Shown: positions 51,485 through 61,270 of the stretch, in pieces
How positions within the stretch are numbered: the stretch's first letter is position 1
How the letters are laid out: each line of letters starts with the position of its first letter
Assembly: GCF_900104215.1 (NCBI RefSeq)
Contig: NZ_FMXO01000020.1
Location: 1-64,000 of the forward strand
Origin: Desulfonatronum thiosulfatophilum
GTDB lineage: Bacteria; Desulfobacterota; Desulfovibrionia; Desulfovibrionales; Desulfonatronaceae
DNA: 64,000 nucleotides
Direction of reading: 5' to 3'
Translations under genes and position numbers: made by a program
The notes under the pieces: model-generated
Told to the model about the DNA's origin: nothing
The model's database searches: none
What the model saw: the letters and a program-made list of their open reading frames with translations, nothing else

Positions 51485-51753
51485 CAGCATTATTGACGCA
51501 TACTTGCCGCTCCAAGGATGCACTTCAACTGATATGTAATATTAATCTGCATTGATTATCGAATTCTCTGGAATATTTCGAATGCAGTAATTCGGAAAAA
51601 AGAACCAACGTTGAGGTGCAAATACTGATCCTGGTTTTCCGGTCTCCCGTTTTTTGCCAATTGCCTTCTGTCAAGTGCGGATCATTTTCGCACCCGACAC
51701 TGATATAACGAACGAACAACAGCCAACCAATGTAAGCATGAGGGGAGGAAGCA
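51485..51753. other. Intergenic region upstream of the chemoreceptor gene
   Basis: 269 bases without a gene. TCAAGT near 51669-51674 followed after 16 bases by CCGACA (51691-51696) is a very weak sigma-28-like arrangement that would suit a chemotaxis gene. GAGGGGAGG lies just before the ATG at 51754. Confidence 0.3.
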
Positions 51754-53799
51754 ATGAAGAACATTCGGCTCGGGGTTAAACTTGTCGGCGGATTTGCCAT
51801 AGTGGCATTGATCGTTTTTATCGTGGGCGCTTTCGGATGGTGGGGCGCGAAGAATCTGACGGGTCATATCGAGGAGGTGGGCACGGTCCAGTTACCCAGC
51901 ATCCAGACCCTAATGAACATCGAAAAGGAATATGAATCCCTGCGCGTGGCCCAGCGCACACTGCTGGTGCCGGGATTGGCCCCGGCGGATATGCAGCGGC
52001 AGTTCGACATCCTGATCCGCCAGCGCGGCGACATCGCGAAACTACGCGAGGAATTCGAAGCGCTCCCAGCCACGGCCGAGGAAACGGCCTTGTGGCGCCA
52101 GACAACGACTGCACTGGATGCCTGGCGGACAGTCAACGACCGCTTCGTCGAAATGGCCAGGGAGTTGCAACGCACCGGCATCAGCAATCCGGCCAACCTG
52201 CGGGCGAACCTGCAGCAGTTTCGCGGTGACCACTATGCCTTAATAAGTAATGTGAATGCGCTGATCACCCGCGGGGTGCAGTTCGACGGCGGGGACGATC
52301 CCACAGCCTGCAACTTCGGCCGCTGGCTGGCCAACTTCCGCACCGAAAACCCCCGTCTGCTGGAAATCCTGCGGCGCATGCCCGCAACGCACAACCCGTT
52401 TCACAGCTCCATCGGGAACATCAAGCAAACGATCCGCGCAGGCGACATCGAGACCGCCAACCAAATCCTGGCCAATGAGACCATACCCATGGCCGACGAA
52501 ACATTTGCCCGCTTCTACGAGCTGATCGCCATCGCCCAGGAAGCGGAATCCATTTTTGACAACATGACCCAGACGGCCATGGTCGAAGTGCGGGAGCGGC
52601 AAGCGGAAGCCCTCAGGCTGCTGACCCAGGTCCTGGAGTTAAACGAACGCTCCACCGAAGAGTCTGTATCCGCTGCCCAGACTGATGCGGCCCAGGCCCA
52701 GGTCGTGGCCATCGCCGGCATTATCATCGGAGTCATCCTGGCACTGGCTCTGGGCATCATCTTGACCCGGGCCATCACTAACCCGGTTTCCAGGGGCGTA
52801 CGCTTCTCCGAAGACCTTTCCGCGGGTGAACTGGACGCGCATTTGGAAGTTGATCAGAAGGACGAGATCGGCGTTCTGGGTAAGGCCATGCAGGAAATGC
52901 AGACAAAACTGCGTCAGATCGTCGGCGAGGTGAAATCGGCCTCGGAAAATGTGGCCTCCGGCAGCGAGGAGTTGTCCGCCTCCGCGGAACAGATGTCCCA
53001 GGGCGCCACGGAGCAGGCCGCGGCCGTGGAGGAAGTTTCTTCCAGCATGGAGCAGATGACAGCCAACATTCGCCAGAACGCGGACAACGCAGCCCAGACG
53101 GAAAAGATCGCCCTGAAGGCGGCCCAGGATGCTCAGGAAGGCGGCAAGGCCGTGTCCCAGACCGTGACGGCCATGAAACAGATCGCCGAAAAGATTTCCA
53201 TTATCGAGGAAATCGCCCGCCAGACCAATCTCCTGGCCCTAAACGCGGCCATCGAGGCGGCTCGGGCCGGGGACGCGGGCAAGGGCTTTGCCGTGGTGGC
53301 CGCAGAAGTGCGCAAGCTGGCTGAGCGCAGCGGTTCCGCGGCCTCGGAAATCAGCGAGCTGTCCGCATCCAGCGTAGAGGTGGCGGAGCAGGCCGGAGAG
53401 ATGCTGGTCAAGATCGTGCCGGACATCCAGCGAACGGCCGAACTGATCCAGGAAATCAACGCCGCCAGCCGGGAGCAGAGCATCGGCGTGGAGCAGATCA
53501 ACAAGGCCATCCAGCAACTGGATCAGGTCATCCAGCAGAACGCCTCGGCCGCCGAGGAAATGGCCTCCACGTCCGAGGAACTTTCCAGCCAGGCCGAGGA
53601 ACTCCAGGCCACCATGGCTTTCTTCAAGATGGGCGGCGATTCCGGGGTTGCCTCCCGCCGCATCCAGAAACCGCGCAGGACCGGAAACATGCTCGCCGGC
53701 TCACGTGCGGCGATTGCGGCCAAGCCCGCAAAACCGGCCAAGTCCCAGGGATTTGCCTTGGATATGGGCAAGGAAGACGACGAATTCGAGAAGTTCTAG
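51754..53799 (+). CDS. Methyl-accepting chemotaxis protein with CZB-like zinc motif
   Basis: 681 residues. TM1 is about 9-30, a periplasmic helical sensor about 31-318, TM2 about 318-338 ([20 protein letters not shown]), then HAMP (about 340-392) and the signalling domain with the tip [20 protein letters not shown] and [20 protein letters not shown]. Within the periplasmic part, H160, then C-N-F-G-R-W (C186) and H-N-P-F-H (H213, H217) match the CZB zinc-binding pattern. The final residues EFEKF could be an adaptation-enzyme tether (speculative). cheW follows 141 bases downstream. Confidence 0.9.
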   Translation: MKNIRLGVKLVGGFAIVALIVFIVGAFGWWGAKNLTGHIEEVGTVQLPSIQTLMNIEKEYESLRVAQRTLLVPGLAPADMQRQFDILIRQRGDIAKLREEFEALPATAEETALWRQTTTALDAWRTVNDRFVEMARELQRTGISNPANLRANLQQFRGDHYALISNVNALITRGVQFDGGDDPTACNFGRWLANFRTENPRLLEILRRMPATHNPFHSSIGNIKQTIRAGDIETANQILANETIPMADETFARFYELIAIAQEAESIFDNMTQTAMVEVRERQAEALRLLTQVLELNERSTEESVSAAQTDAAQAQVVAIAGIIIGVILALALGIILTRAITNPVSRGVRFSEDLSAGELDAHLEVDQKDEIGVLGKAMQEMQTKLRQIVGEVKSASENVASGSEELSASAEQMSQGATEQAAAVEEVSSSMEQMTANIRQNADNAAQTEKIALKAAQDAQEGGKAVSQTVTAMKQIAEKISIIEEIARQTNLLALNAAIEAARAGDAGKGFAVVAAEVRKLAERSGSAASEISELSASSVEVAEQAGEMLVKIVPDIQRTAELIQEINAASREQSIGVEQINKAIQQLDQVIQQNASAAEEMASTSEELSSQAEELQATMAFFKMGGDSGVASRRIQKPRRTGNMLAGSRAAIAAKPAKPAKSQGFALDMGKEDDEFEKF

Positions 53800-53832
53800 A
53801 AGTTCAGGGACCTTCTCGCACAAACGGAATTC

Positions 53833-53882
53833 GGGGGCGGTTCACGCCAACCTTCGCGTCGGAGACGGCGTGAACCGCCCCC
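53833..53882. terminator. Perfect hairpin between the chemoreceptor gene and cheW
   Basis: 16-base perfect arms GGGGGCGGTTCACGCC (53833-53848) and GGCGTGAACCGCCCCC (53867-53882) with an 18-base loop. There is no U-tract, so it may be a partial terminator or an RNA-stability element setting the receptor-to-CheW ratio. Confidence 0.4.
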
Positions 53883-53940
53883 GCACATTCCGGGATCGTT
53901 GAAAACCGCTACCGCTGCACCCTAAAGCCGGAGAGGCAAC

Positions 53941-54432
53941 ATGAATGAAAAATTCAGTACGACGTTGAACCAGTACCTGACCTTCACCCTGGACAAGGAA
54001 CTCTATGCCATGGACATCGCCAAGGTCCGGGAGGTTCTGGAATACACGGACATCACGCGGGTCCCGCGCACGCCGGATTTTCTGCGGGGGGTAATTAATG
54101 TCCGGGGCCGAGCCGTGCCCGTGGTGGACATGCGGCTCAAGTTCGGCATGACCAGAACCGAAGAGACCGTGAATACCTGCATCATCATCGTGGAAGTGGA
54201 TGTGGACGGCGAAAACACCATCCTGGGCGCTCTGGCCGACTCGGTCCAGGAAGTCTTCGACCTGGAACCGGATCAGATAGAACCGGCCCCCCGCCTGGGC
54301 ACCCGCATCAAGACCGAATTCATCGAGGGCATGGGTAAGAACGGGGAGCAATTCATCATCATCCTGAACATCGACAAGATCTTTTCCGCCGAGGAACTGG
54401 CCATCGTCAAGGACGTGGAGGAAACGGCCTGA
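53941..54432 (+). CDS. cheW: Chemotaxis adaptor CheW
   Basis: 163 residues. Couples chemoreceptors to the CheA kinase. Typical CheW pattern: YLTFTLDKELYAMDIAKVRE, PDFLRGVINVRGRAVPVVDM (about residues 45-64), LADSVQEVFDL, and the C-terminal ILNIDKIFSAEEL. GGAGAGGC precedes the ATG. No cheA or other che genes are in the window, so this pair works with a kinase encoded elsewhere. Confidence 0.93.
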   Translation: MNEKFSTTLNQYLTFTLDKELYAMDIAKVREVLEYTDITRVPRTPDFLRGVINVRGRAVPVVDMRLKFGMTRTEETVNTCIIIVEVDVDGENTILGALADSVQEVFDLEPDQIEPAPRLGTRIKTEFIEGMGKNGEQFIIILNIDKIFSAEELAIVKDVEETA

Positions 54433-54460
54433 TTCTTCCACCATCCGCATCAAAGCCATC

Positions 54461-54488
54461 GCGGGCGAAGCATTCATGCTTCGCCCGC
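54461..54488. terminator. Bidirectional terminator hairpin between cheW and pyk
   Basis: Perfect 12-base stem GCGGGCGAAGCA (54461-54472) and TGCTTCGCCCGC (54477-54488), four-base loop, between convergent genes. U-tracts are short on both sides. Confidence 0.65.
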
Positions 54489-54499
54489 TTCTCACGATC

Positions 54500-55936
54500 C
54501 TACTTCACGTAAATCTTCACCAGATTGGTGGCCGTGCGCTCCTGACGGGGTTTGGGCTGTCCCGCGGTGATCACCACAGCCTCGCCGGTGGCGAATTCCC
54601 GGCAGCTGTCCACGAAATATTCCGTCCTGTCCAGGTGATCCGAAAGCTGTTCCTTGACCGGGTACGGCAGCACTCCTTTGGAAAAGTTCAGAAACTGACG
54701 GACCAGGGGGTCTGTGCTCAGGGCATACAAGGGCTGCTCGGGCCGGCAGGCACTGAGATGGCGGATGGTGGCTCCGGACATGCTGTGGGCCACCAGAGCC
54801 CGGACGTTGGCCTTCTCCGCCAACAGACAGGCGGCATAGGCCAGAAACCAGGCCGGATCGCTCTGATCCCTGGGAGCAATCGGCCCCGGATTGTGCCGGG
54901 CGGCAAATTTCTCCGCTTCGTTTCCTATCTGGATCATCTGCTGCACTGTTGCCAAGGGATAATTACCAATGGCCGATTCTTCGGACAGCATCACGCAATC
55001 CGTTCCATCCAGGATGGCATTGGCCACGTCCGTGATCTCGGCCCGGGTCGGCACGGGATTCTCCACCATGGACAACAGCATCTGGGTGGCCACGATCACC
55101 GGTTTTCCCGCCTGATTGCAGGCCTTAATGATCTCTTTCTGCAGCCCGGGCAGAGAAGCCAGGGGACATTCCAGCCCCAAATCGCCCCTGGCGACCATGA
55201 TCCCGTCCGCCAGCTTGAGGATTTCCTGCAGGTTCTCCACGGCGTTCAGGCGCTCCAACTTGGCGATCACCGGCACCCGGTGTCCGAGGCGTTCCATTTC
55301 GTTGATCAGAGATTCAACGTCCTGGGCATTCTGCACGAATGACAGGGCTACGACATTTACGCCCAGTTCCAGTCCATAGGCCAGGTCCTGACGGTCCTTC
55401 GGAGTGAAAGCGGGCAGCGGGCTGACCTTGCCGGGAAAGGCCACGCCTTTCTTCGACGCAAGCAAACCGGAATTGTGCGCCTTGAGCCGCACGGCATGGG
55501 CATCGATCTTCTCCGTCACGTGAAATTGCAACCCGCCGTCGCTGAGGGTTACGGTATCTCCGGCCGCGAGCACCTCCAGCATCTCCGGATGGTCCAAATC
55601 GATCCAGCGCGCATTTTCTTCTTTCAGACTGGACTCATAATCATTTTTCCTTCCGGGAAGCCCCATGATCAATTGGTCGTCCTTGTAGACATCCCAGGGC
55701 GCCTCCGGGATTTCGCCGATCCGGATCTTGGGGCCGGAAAGGTCCTGCATCAGGCTTAACGAGAGATCCAGTTCCGCTTCCAGCGCCTTGAGCCGACCGA
55801 TCACCTTTTCAAAATAGGCCCGGTCCCCATGGGAGGAATTGAGCCGGAAAATCCGCACCCCCTGCTCGACCATCTTGCGCAACATATCTTCGCTGTCGAT
55901 GGCCGGACCGACAGTGACCACAATTTTCGTCTTCAT
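54500..55936 (-). CDS. pyk: Pyruvate kinase
   Basis: Converts PEP and ADP to pyruvate and ATP. 478 residues. MKTKIVVTVGPAIDSEDM and RIFRLNSSHGD open the barrel; VIAKLERLNAVENL holds the catalytic lysine, GIMVARGDLGLEC the magnesium-binding loop, and DVANAILDGTDCVMLSEESA the end of the barrel. A C-terminal regulatory domain is present, without the extra PEP-utiliser domain of some bacteria. CAGGAGGG lies upstream of the ATG. It begins 30 bases after the last Mrp gene of cluster 2, so it may be read from that operon. Confidence 0.95.
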   Translation of the reverse strand: MKTKIVVTVGPAIDSEDMLRKMVEQGVRIFRLNSSHGDRAYFEKVIGRLKALEAELDLSLSLMQDLSGPKIRIGEIPEAPWDVYKDDQLIMGLPGRKNDYESSLKEENARWIDLDHPEMLEVLAAGDTVTLSDGGLQFHVTEKIDAHAVRLKAHNSGLLASKKGVAFPGKVSPLPAFTPKDRQDLAYGLELGVNVVALSFVQNAQDVESLINEMERLGHRVPVIAKLERLNAVENLQEILKLADGIMVARGDLGLECPLASLPGLQKEIIKACNQAGKPVIVATQMLLSMVENPVPTRAEITDVANAILDGTDCVMLSEESAIGNYPLATVQQMIQIGNEAEKFAARHNPGPIAPRDQSDPAWFLAYAACLLAEKANVRALVAHSMSGATIRHLSACRPEQPLYALSTDPLVRQFLNFSKGVLPYPVKEQLSDHLDRTEYFVDSCREFATGEAVVITAGQPKPRQERTATNLVKIYVK

Positions 55937-55966
55937 GGAACACCCTCCTGATTGTTACTTCCAAGG

Positions 55967-56485
55967 TTATTCATCCCCGTTTCCAAACAGATCGTCGATA
56001 CGATCCTCAAGCTCTCGCAGCTTCTGCGCATCCGCGATGCTTTCATCCAGAACATGCACGCTCACCGTGTCGTATTGCAGGTCAACGCCAGCCGTACCGG
56101 GCAACAGACTGACCACCCACACAAAGAAAACCCGAGCCGGTTCCGATTCCAGTCTCAAGATATGAGTAATCACCACAGGCTTCAGGTCCATCCGCGGCCG
56201 CAGGGCTCTGTAGGCCACATCCAGGCCGCCCAGAAGGGATTGATGTAAAAAATACGGCCCGAAACGAATCAGGGCGCTGAAACGCCAGTTCCATGCGCCC
56301 GGAGGAATCATGCGCAGACTCAGAACCGAAGCCGACAAAATAGCAATGATCCCCAATCCGGAAAGCGGCGAACCGCCCTGGGTGAGCACCCACCAGAGCA
56401 GACCAAAGACGGCGACCCTGAAAAGCAAGGTCCGAGGGTCCATGAACCGGGAACGTTTCTCATTCCTTCCATGCGGCAAAGTCAC
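55967..56485 (-). CDS. mrpE: Mrp antiporter subunit E (cluster 2)
   Basis: 172 residues from a GTG at 56485 that overlaps the preceding stop codon (GTGA) and has GGGGG upstream; an ATG at 56443 (MDPRTLLFRVAVFGLLWW) would give 158 residues. Two to three N-terminal helices and the cytosolic MnhE domain (LLPGTAGVDLQYDTVSVHVL, with GT in the usual T-P-G-T place). A C-terminal charged helix follows (KLRELEDRIDDLFG). It is the last gene here, whereas the cluster 1 homologue is first. Confidence 0.85.
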   Translation of the reverse strand: MTLPHGRNEKRSRFMDPRTLLFRVAVFGLLWWVLTQGGSPLSGLGIIAILSASVLSLRMIPPGAWNWRFSALIRFGPYFLHQSLLGGLDVAYRALRPRMDLKPVVITHILRLESEPARVFFVWVVSLLPGTAGVDLQYDTVSVHVLDESIADAQKLRELEDRIDDLFGNGDE

Positions 56486-58224
56486 ATCATCCCCCACCAT
56501 GCCAGCACCGTAAAGCCCAGCAGCAAGGCCACAAAAAGCAGGCCCACCGTATGCCAGTACAGAAGCCGTCGTTCCAGCATGTCCGGGATCGTGCGCATCC
56601 ACTGGCTCTGCAGCAGTCGGTCCGACCAGGTCACCAGGTTGATCGAACCGCAGGAGGGATCGCACAGCGGACCGGCCCGCCATGCCCGGAGCACACGAAC
56701 CAGGGCGCTGTCCGTCGCGGCCAGGACCAGATCGTCCAGCCCACGCCTTTCCACGCCGCCCTTGTTCAAGCGCACGAATGCCGCCGCGGCCGTCATGCCC
56801 AGCGCGATGGGCCATATACCATCCCAGATGCTCAACCAGCTTACCGTGAATGCGGCCGGGCCCTCCGGAAATGCCGTGTTCAGAAGAGGCGCCGCGATCA
56901 ACAGCAACACGGCCACGGCCCCCCATGAACCCAGCATCCCGATTCCAGCGGATTTTCCGCCTTGGGCCATGGTTTCCCGAACCCGCCAGACCAGAACCGC
57001 CAGCAGGAGCATCGTTCCCACCGCGGTCACGAAAAGCATGGCCGTAAAATACCCGCTCCAGGCTTGCGGCAGATAGCCCACGCCCTCCTTCAGGGACTGC
57101 TTGACCAGGGACCCGCCGGTAAACGGCAGCCCCGCCAGAATAAGCCCGGCCAGCGTCAAGCCCGCCAGGACCACGGGCGCCTGCCGTGAGCTTCGGGCGG
57201 TGGACTTGGCCACGCCGACCCCCAGAAAAAGCGAGGCCTTGGCCAGCCCATGGACCAGGACAAAGAGCAGCAACCCGGAAATCAACGACTCGGCTTCGGA
57301 AGCGCCGGGCAACAAGGCAAAGCCGAAAGCCATGGTCATCAGCCCCATCTGGCTCACGCTGGAATAGGCCAGAATGGTTTTCGGATCATGCCGGGTCAAT
57401 CCGGACGCCACGCCGTACACCGCCGCGATCAGGCCCAGCAATGCCAGGGTCATGCCCCAATGACTCAACCCCGCGCCAAGGGGAAAGAACTGCATCCAGC
57501 CCAGCAGTCCGGCCTTGATCATCACCCCGCTGAGCACGGCACTGGCCGCGGTGGGCGCTGCGGGATGGGCCAGGGGCAGCCAGATGTGCAGCCCGATGAT
57601 CCCGGCCTTGATGCCGAAGCCGATGAAGACCAAGGTAAAAATCAGCCCTGCGTGATCATGGGCTGCCAGATTCGCGGAAATATCGCCGAAAAGAAGGCTC
57701 TGTCCGGCAACTCCGGCATAATATAATCCCGAGGCCAGAATCACTTCACCGATTACGGCCATGGTCAGATAGACCCGTCCGGCATACAGGGCCGTGGGAG
57801 TCCGGTCATGAATGATCAGTCCATAGGCGGCAAAGCTCATTAAGGCAAAGAAAACATAAAAGGAAGCCAGGTCCTGGGCCACGGTCAACCCCAGATTGCC
57901 GCACAGAGTCAGCAGGAAAAACAACGCGAAGCGGACTTGTTGCGAGCCGCTCCCGGCTGAGGATCCGGCAAAGACTCCGGCCGCCGTCCAGAGCAGAGCG
58001 GCGAGGAGCAGAAACACCTGTCCGTACGGACCAAAATGCAGGGACGTTCCCAGAAACAAGGCCGGTAAAAAGCCGGGGTCCATGCCGCCGCCCCAGAACG
58101 CCAATGCCAGCGCGGGCAAAGGAGCGATCCACACCCCATGGCGGGCAATCATCCCGCGAATGGGTGCAATGCCGAGCAAGAGAGCCAGGACCAACGGAAA
58201 AAGCACCGCAACGAGCCAGATCAC
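56482..58224 (-). CDS. Mrp antiporter-type subunit, third in cluster 2 (NuoL-like)
   Basis: 580 residues from a GTG at 58224, chosen because it overlaps the upstream stop codon (GTGA) and begins the first helix (VIWLVAVLFPLVLALLLGIA). Proton_antipo_M family: DLASFYVFFALMSFAAYGLI, GFGIKAGIIGLHIWLPLAHP and SAVLSGVMIKAGLLGWMQF. The channel glutamate of the first stretch is not evident (VFFALMS rather than V-x-x-E-x-x-S), so this subunit may be structural. A C-terminal extension of about 100 residues ends in a last helix (LFVALLLGFTVLAWWG), as in the third antiporter protein of cluster 1. Confidence 0.82.
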   Translation of the reverse strand: MIWLVAVLFPLVLALLLGIAPIRGMIARHGVWIAPLPALALAFWGGGMDPGFLPALFLGTSLHFGPYGQVFLLLAALLWTAAGVFAGSSAGSGSQQVRFALFFLLTLCGNLGLTVAQDLASFYVFFALMSFAAYGLIIHDRTPTALYAGRVYLTMAVIGEVILASGLYYAGVAGQSLLFGDISANLAAHDHAGLIFTLVFIGFGIKAGIIGLHIWLPLAHPAAPTAASAVLSGVMIKAGLLGWMQFFPLGAGLSHWGMTLALLGLIAAVYGVASGLTRHDPKTILAYSSVSQMGLMTMAFGFALLPGASEAESLISGLLLFVLVHGLAKASLFLGVGVAKSTARSSRQAPVVLAGLTLAGLILAGLPFTGGSLVKQSLKEGVGYLPQAWSGYFTAMLFVTAVGTMLLLAVLVWRVRETMAQGGKSAGIGMLGSWGAVAVLLLIAAPLLNTAFPEGPAAFTVSWLSIWDGIWPIALGMTAAAAFVRLNKGGVERRGLDDLVLAATDSALVRVLRAWRAGPLCDPSCGSINLVTWSDRLLQSQWMRTIPDMLERRLLYWHTVGLLFVALLLGFTVLAWWGMM

Positions 58225-59756
58225 GGCTGGTCCCCCCTGCCGACGACAATTTGCTGCGCCACGCCCAGAGGGCTCCATTCCCAACCGGCAAAAACCCCAG
58301 CTCCAAGAGACATCAGGGCCGTGATCAGGGTCGGGACAAGGAGCAGCCAGGGCGCTTCCATGCCGGCCCACGGTTTCCGGGCAGGATCTCGAACCGTTTT
58401 CACATCACCGTCCGTGCCTTCATCCGTATCCGGGGCGACAAACCAGGCCCGATGCAGGATGGGCAGAAAATAGGCGGCATTGAGCAGGCTGCTGACCACC
58501 AGAATCAGGACTACCCAGTCCTGGCCGGCCTGAATCCCGCCCTGTGCCAGGTACCACTTGCTGACAAAGCCGGCCATGGGCGGCACGCCGATCATTCCCA
58601 GGCTGGCGATGGTGAACATGGCCATGGTCAGGGGCATGGTCCGGCCCAGACCGTTCATCTGGTCGATCCGGCTGATGCCCCGGGATTCTTTAAAGATGCC
58701 GGCGCAGAAGAACAGGGTGATCTTCATGATTCCCTGGTGCACGAGATGGGCGAGTCCGCCCACCGTGGCCAGCGGCCCCGCCACCACCGCTCCCAGGGCG
58801 ATGTAGGAAACCTGGCTGACCGTGGAATAGGCCAGCCGCCGTTTGAGGTCGTTCTGCATCAGGGCCCGCACGGACCCGAAAATAATCGTGGCCGCCACCA
58901 CCATGGCCAAGGGGTCGAGCACCTGCAATTGGGCCGCGAAATCCTTGCCGTACACGTCCTGGACCACGCGGAGCACCCCGAAAGCGCCTGCCTTGACCAC
59001 GGCCACGGCATGGAGCAGCGCGCTCACCGGCGCGGGCGCGACCATGGCCTCGGGCAGCCAGCCGTGCAGCGGAACAAAGGCGGTTTTCACCGCCAAGCCG
59101 ATGATCAGCAGCACGAAAATGACCCGCAGGTGCCATGGGCCGATATGCTCCATGGCCGACAATGTGCCGCCGGAAACGAAATCCAGGGGACCGGCAAGCA
59201 GCTGCAACCAGACCACGCCGATGAACAGCAGGGCACCGGCGCTCATGGCGTACCAGAGATAGGTTCTTCCCGCTGCCAGAGCCTGGGGCGTGCCCTGGTG
59301 GACCACCAGGGGATAGGTGACCAGGGTCAGGAATTCGTAGAAAATGAAAAAAGTGATCAGGTTGCCGGCCAGGGCCACCCCGGTGGAGGCGGTCACGCAA
59401 AGGCTGAAAAAGCCGAAGAAGCGGCTCCGGTTGCGCGAGCCTTCCAGATAGCCCACGGCATAGAGGGTGGTCAGGAACCAGAGATTGCTGGACAGGGAGA
59501 CAAAGGCCAGGGACAGCAGATCCACCTGAAGCAAAAAATCGAAATCCAATCCCATGGTGAAGCGAACTTCGTACACTTCTTCATGGACCAGCACCCCCCA
59601 GGCCATCACGAAGACCGCCACGACCTTCACCGTGGCGCCGGCCATGTTCAGGGTCGTGCGCCACCCAGAACGTTCCCCCGGCAGCAGGAAAATGATCAAC
59701 CCGGTGAACAGGGAGCTGCACAGAACGATCAACGGCAGCCAGGAGGTCATGGTCAT
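58221..59756 (-). CDS. Mrp antiporter-type subunit, second in cluster 2 (NuoL/NuoM-like)
   Basis: 511 residues. Closest in pattern to the second antiporter protein of cluster 1: NLITFFIFYEFLTLVTYPLV with the glutamate, GLAVKTAFVPLHGWLPEAMV, and VSALLHAVAVVKAGAFGVLR. The start ATG overlaps the preceding stop (ATGA). A polar insert (FVAPDTDEGTDGDVKTVRDP) lies before the last helix. Confidence 0.88.
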   Translation of the reverse strand: MTMTSWLPLIVLCSSLFTGLIIFLLPGERSGWRTTLNMAGATVKVVAVFVMAWGVLVHEEVYEVRFTMGLDFDFLLQVDLLSLAFVSLSSNLWFLTTLYAVGYLEGSRNRSRFFGFFSLCVTASTGVALAGNLITFFIFYEFLTLVTYPLVVHQGTPQALAAGRTYLWYAMSAGALLFIGVVWLQLLAGPLDFVSGGTLSAMEHIGPWHLRVIFVLLIIGLAVKTAFVPLHGWLPEAMVAPAPVSALLHAVAVVKAGAFGVLRVVQDVYGKDFAAQLQVLDPLAMVVAATIIFGSVRALMQNDLKRRLAYSTVSQVSYIALGAVVAGPLATVGGLAHLVHQGIMKITLFFCAGIFKESRGISRIDQMNGLGRTMPLTMAMFTIASLGMIGVPPMAGFVSKWYLAQGGIQAGQDWVVLILVVSSLLNAAYFLPILHRAWFVAPDTDEGTDGDVKTVRDPARKPWAGMEAPWLLLVPTLITALMSLGAGVFAGWEWSPLGVAQQIVVGRGDQP

Positions 59757-61270
59757 GGACGCCCTCCAGGAATATCCGGAAAGGCCATATCAACACCCTG
59801 AGGCAGCATGGCGATCACCTCCTCCGCCCGAAAGCCGAACAAGGCGCAGAGCACGGCCAGGGTCAGGGCGACCAGGGTCATGACCATGGGCACGGGCTTG
59901 AGATCCATGGGGCGGCTCGTGGAGGGAACGAAGGTGAAGGACAGAATCTTGAAGACGTAGGACGCGGTGAGCAGTCCGCCCAGGGCGATGACCACGACCC
60001 ACCACCATTGCCCGCTGGCCAGGGAAGCCTTGAGAAGCATCCACTTGGCCACGAAGCCGGCGCTGGGCGGCAACCCCATCAGACTGACCCCGGCCACGGC
60101 CAAGGTAAAGGTGATCACCGGCAATCGACCGGCAATATCACGCATGGCCCGCAGATCGTCCGTGCCCATGGCCAGCACCAGGCAGCCCGCGGCCAGGAAC
60201 AGGGCCGCCTTGGCCAGACCGTGGGAAAAGACGTGAAACATCATGCCGGTCCAGGCTATGGAAGCCCAGGCCTCGCTTCCGTGGGTCCCCCCCGGGATGA
60301 GAGCGAAAAGCAAGAACAGATATCCCAGTTGCCCCACCGTGGAATAGGCGATGAGCATTTTCAAGCTCGTCTGGCGCACGGCCTGCAGGGATCCCCAAAG
60401 CACGGCCACGGCTCCCATCAGGCCGATCAACTGGCCGGTGGCAGGAACGAGAATCTCCGGAAAAATCACGAACCAGATCCGCAGGAGCAAAAAAAAAGCT
60501 GCCTTGGTCACCATTGCCGACAAAATGGCGCTTACCGGTGCCGGTGCGCTGGAATGAGCCGGAGGCAGCCAGAAGTGAAAGGGCAGCAACGCCCCCTTGA
60601 TCAGCAGACCGAAGGTCATCAGCCCGAATGCCGCAAGTACGGGCAAGGAAGGTGTCATGGTCTCGGCGAGGAGAAAGAAATCGAGGCGGCCGATCTGGGC
60701 ATACAGCAGAGCCACGCCCAGCAGGTACATCAGGGAGGCGAACATGGTGGCCAGCAGGTAACGCAATCCGGCCGTCAGCGAAGCCCTGGTGCCGGAAAGC
60801 ACGGTCAGCCCCACGGCCGCGATGCCGACAATCTCCAGCAGAACATAGGCGTTGAAGATGTCGGAACTGAGATAGAGACCGTTCAGCCCTCCCCAGAGCA
60901 GCAGCCATATCGGCCAGAAGTACGGCCGCATCCGTCCCTGACCATGACGTCGGTCAGGGTGATCCGGAGAGTCATGACCGAAGAAGCTCATTGCATACAC
61001 CCCGACCAGCACTCCGACCATGGCCGTGAGGAGCATGAACAACGCTCCGATGCCGTCCAGATACAACCCGATGCCCAGGGGCGCGGCCCATCCTCCCAGT
61101 TCAACCCGGACGAATCCGTGTTCCCAGACACTCATCACCAGGTTGATGCACACGCCGAACACGGCCAGGGAAGCCGCCAAACCCGCCCAGGCGACGGCCC
61201 GCCCCCGAAGCAGCAGGCAAACCATCGCCCCGAGAAAAGGAGTCCAGATCGCCCAGACCAGGTGCGTCAT
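59753..61270 (-). CDS. mrpD: Mrp antiporter subunit D (cluster 2)
   Basis: 505 residues, Proton_antipo_M. FNAYVLLEIVGIAAVGLTVL holds the glutamate and GLLIKGALLPFHFWLPPAHS the lysine; the broken-helix region is SAILSAMVTKAAFFLLLRIW. A short loop rich in His, Asp and Gly (SFFGHDSPDHPDRRHGQGRM) precedes the fourth helix. Overlaps mrpC and the next antiporter gene by ATGA at both ends. Confidence 0.9.
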   Translation of the reverse strand: MTHLVWAIWTPFLGAMVCLLLRGRAVAWAGLAASLAVFGVCINLVMSVWEHGFVRVELGGWAAPLGIGLYLDGIGALFMLLTAMVGVLVGVYAMSFFGHDSPDHPDRRHGQGRMRPYFWPIWLLLWGGLNGLYLSSDIFNAYVLLEIVGIAAVGLTVLSGTRASLTAGLRYLLATMFASLMYLLGVALLYAQIGRLDFFLLAETMTPSLPVLAAFGLMTFGLLIKGALLPFHFWLPPAHSSAPAPVSAILSAMVTKAAFFLLLRIWFVIFPEILVPATGQLIGLMGAVAVLWGSLQAVRQTSLKMLIAYSTVGQLGYLFLLFALIPGGTHGSEAWASIAWTGMMFHVFSHGLAKAALFLAAGCLVLAMGTDDLRAMRDIAGRLPVITFTLAVAGVSLMGLPPSAGFVAKWMLLKASLASGQWWWVVVIALGGLLTASYVFKILSFTFVPSTSRPMDLKPVPMVMTLVALTLAVLCALFGFRAEEVIAMLPQGVDMAFPDIPGGRP

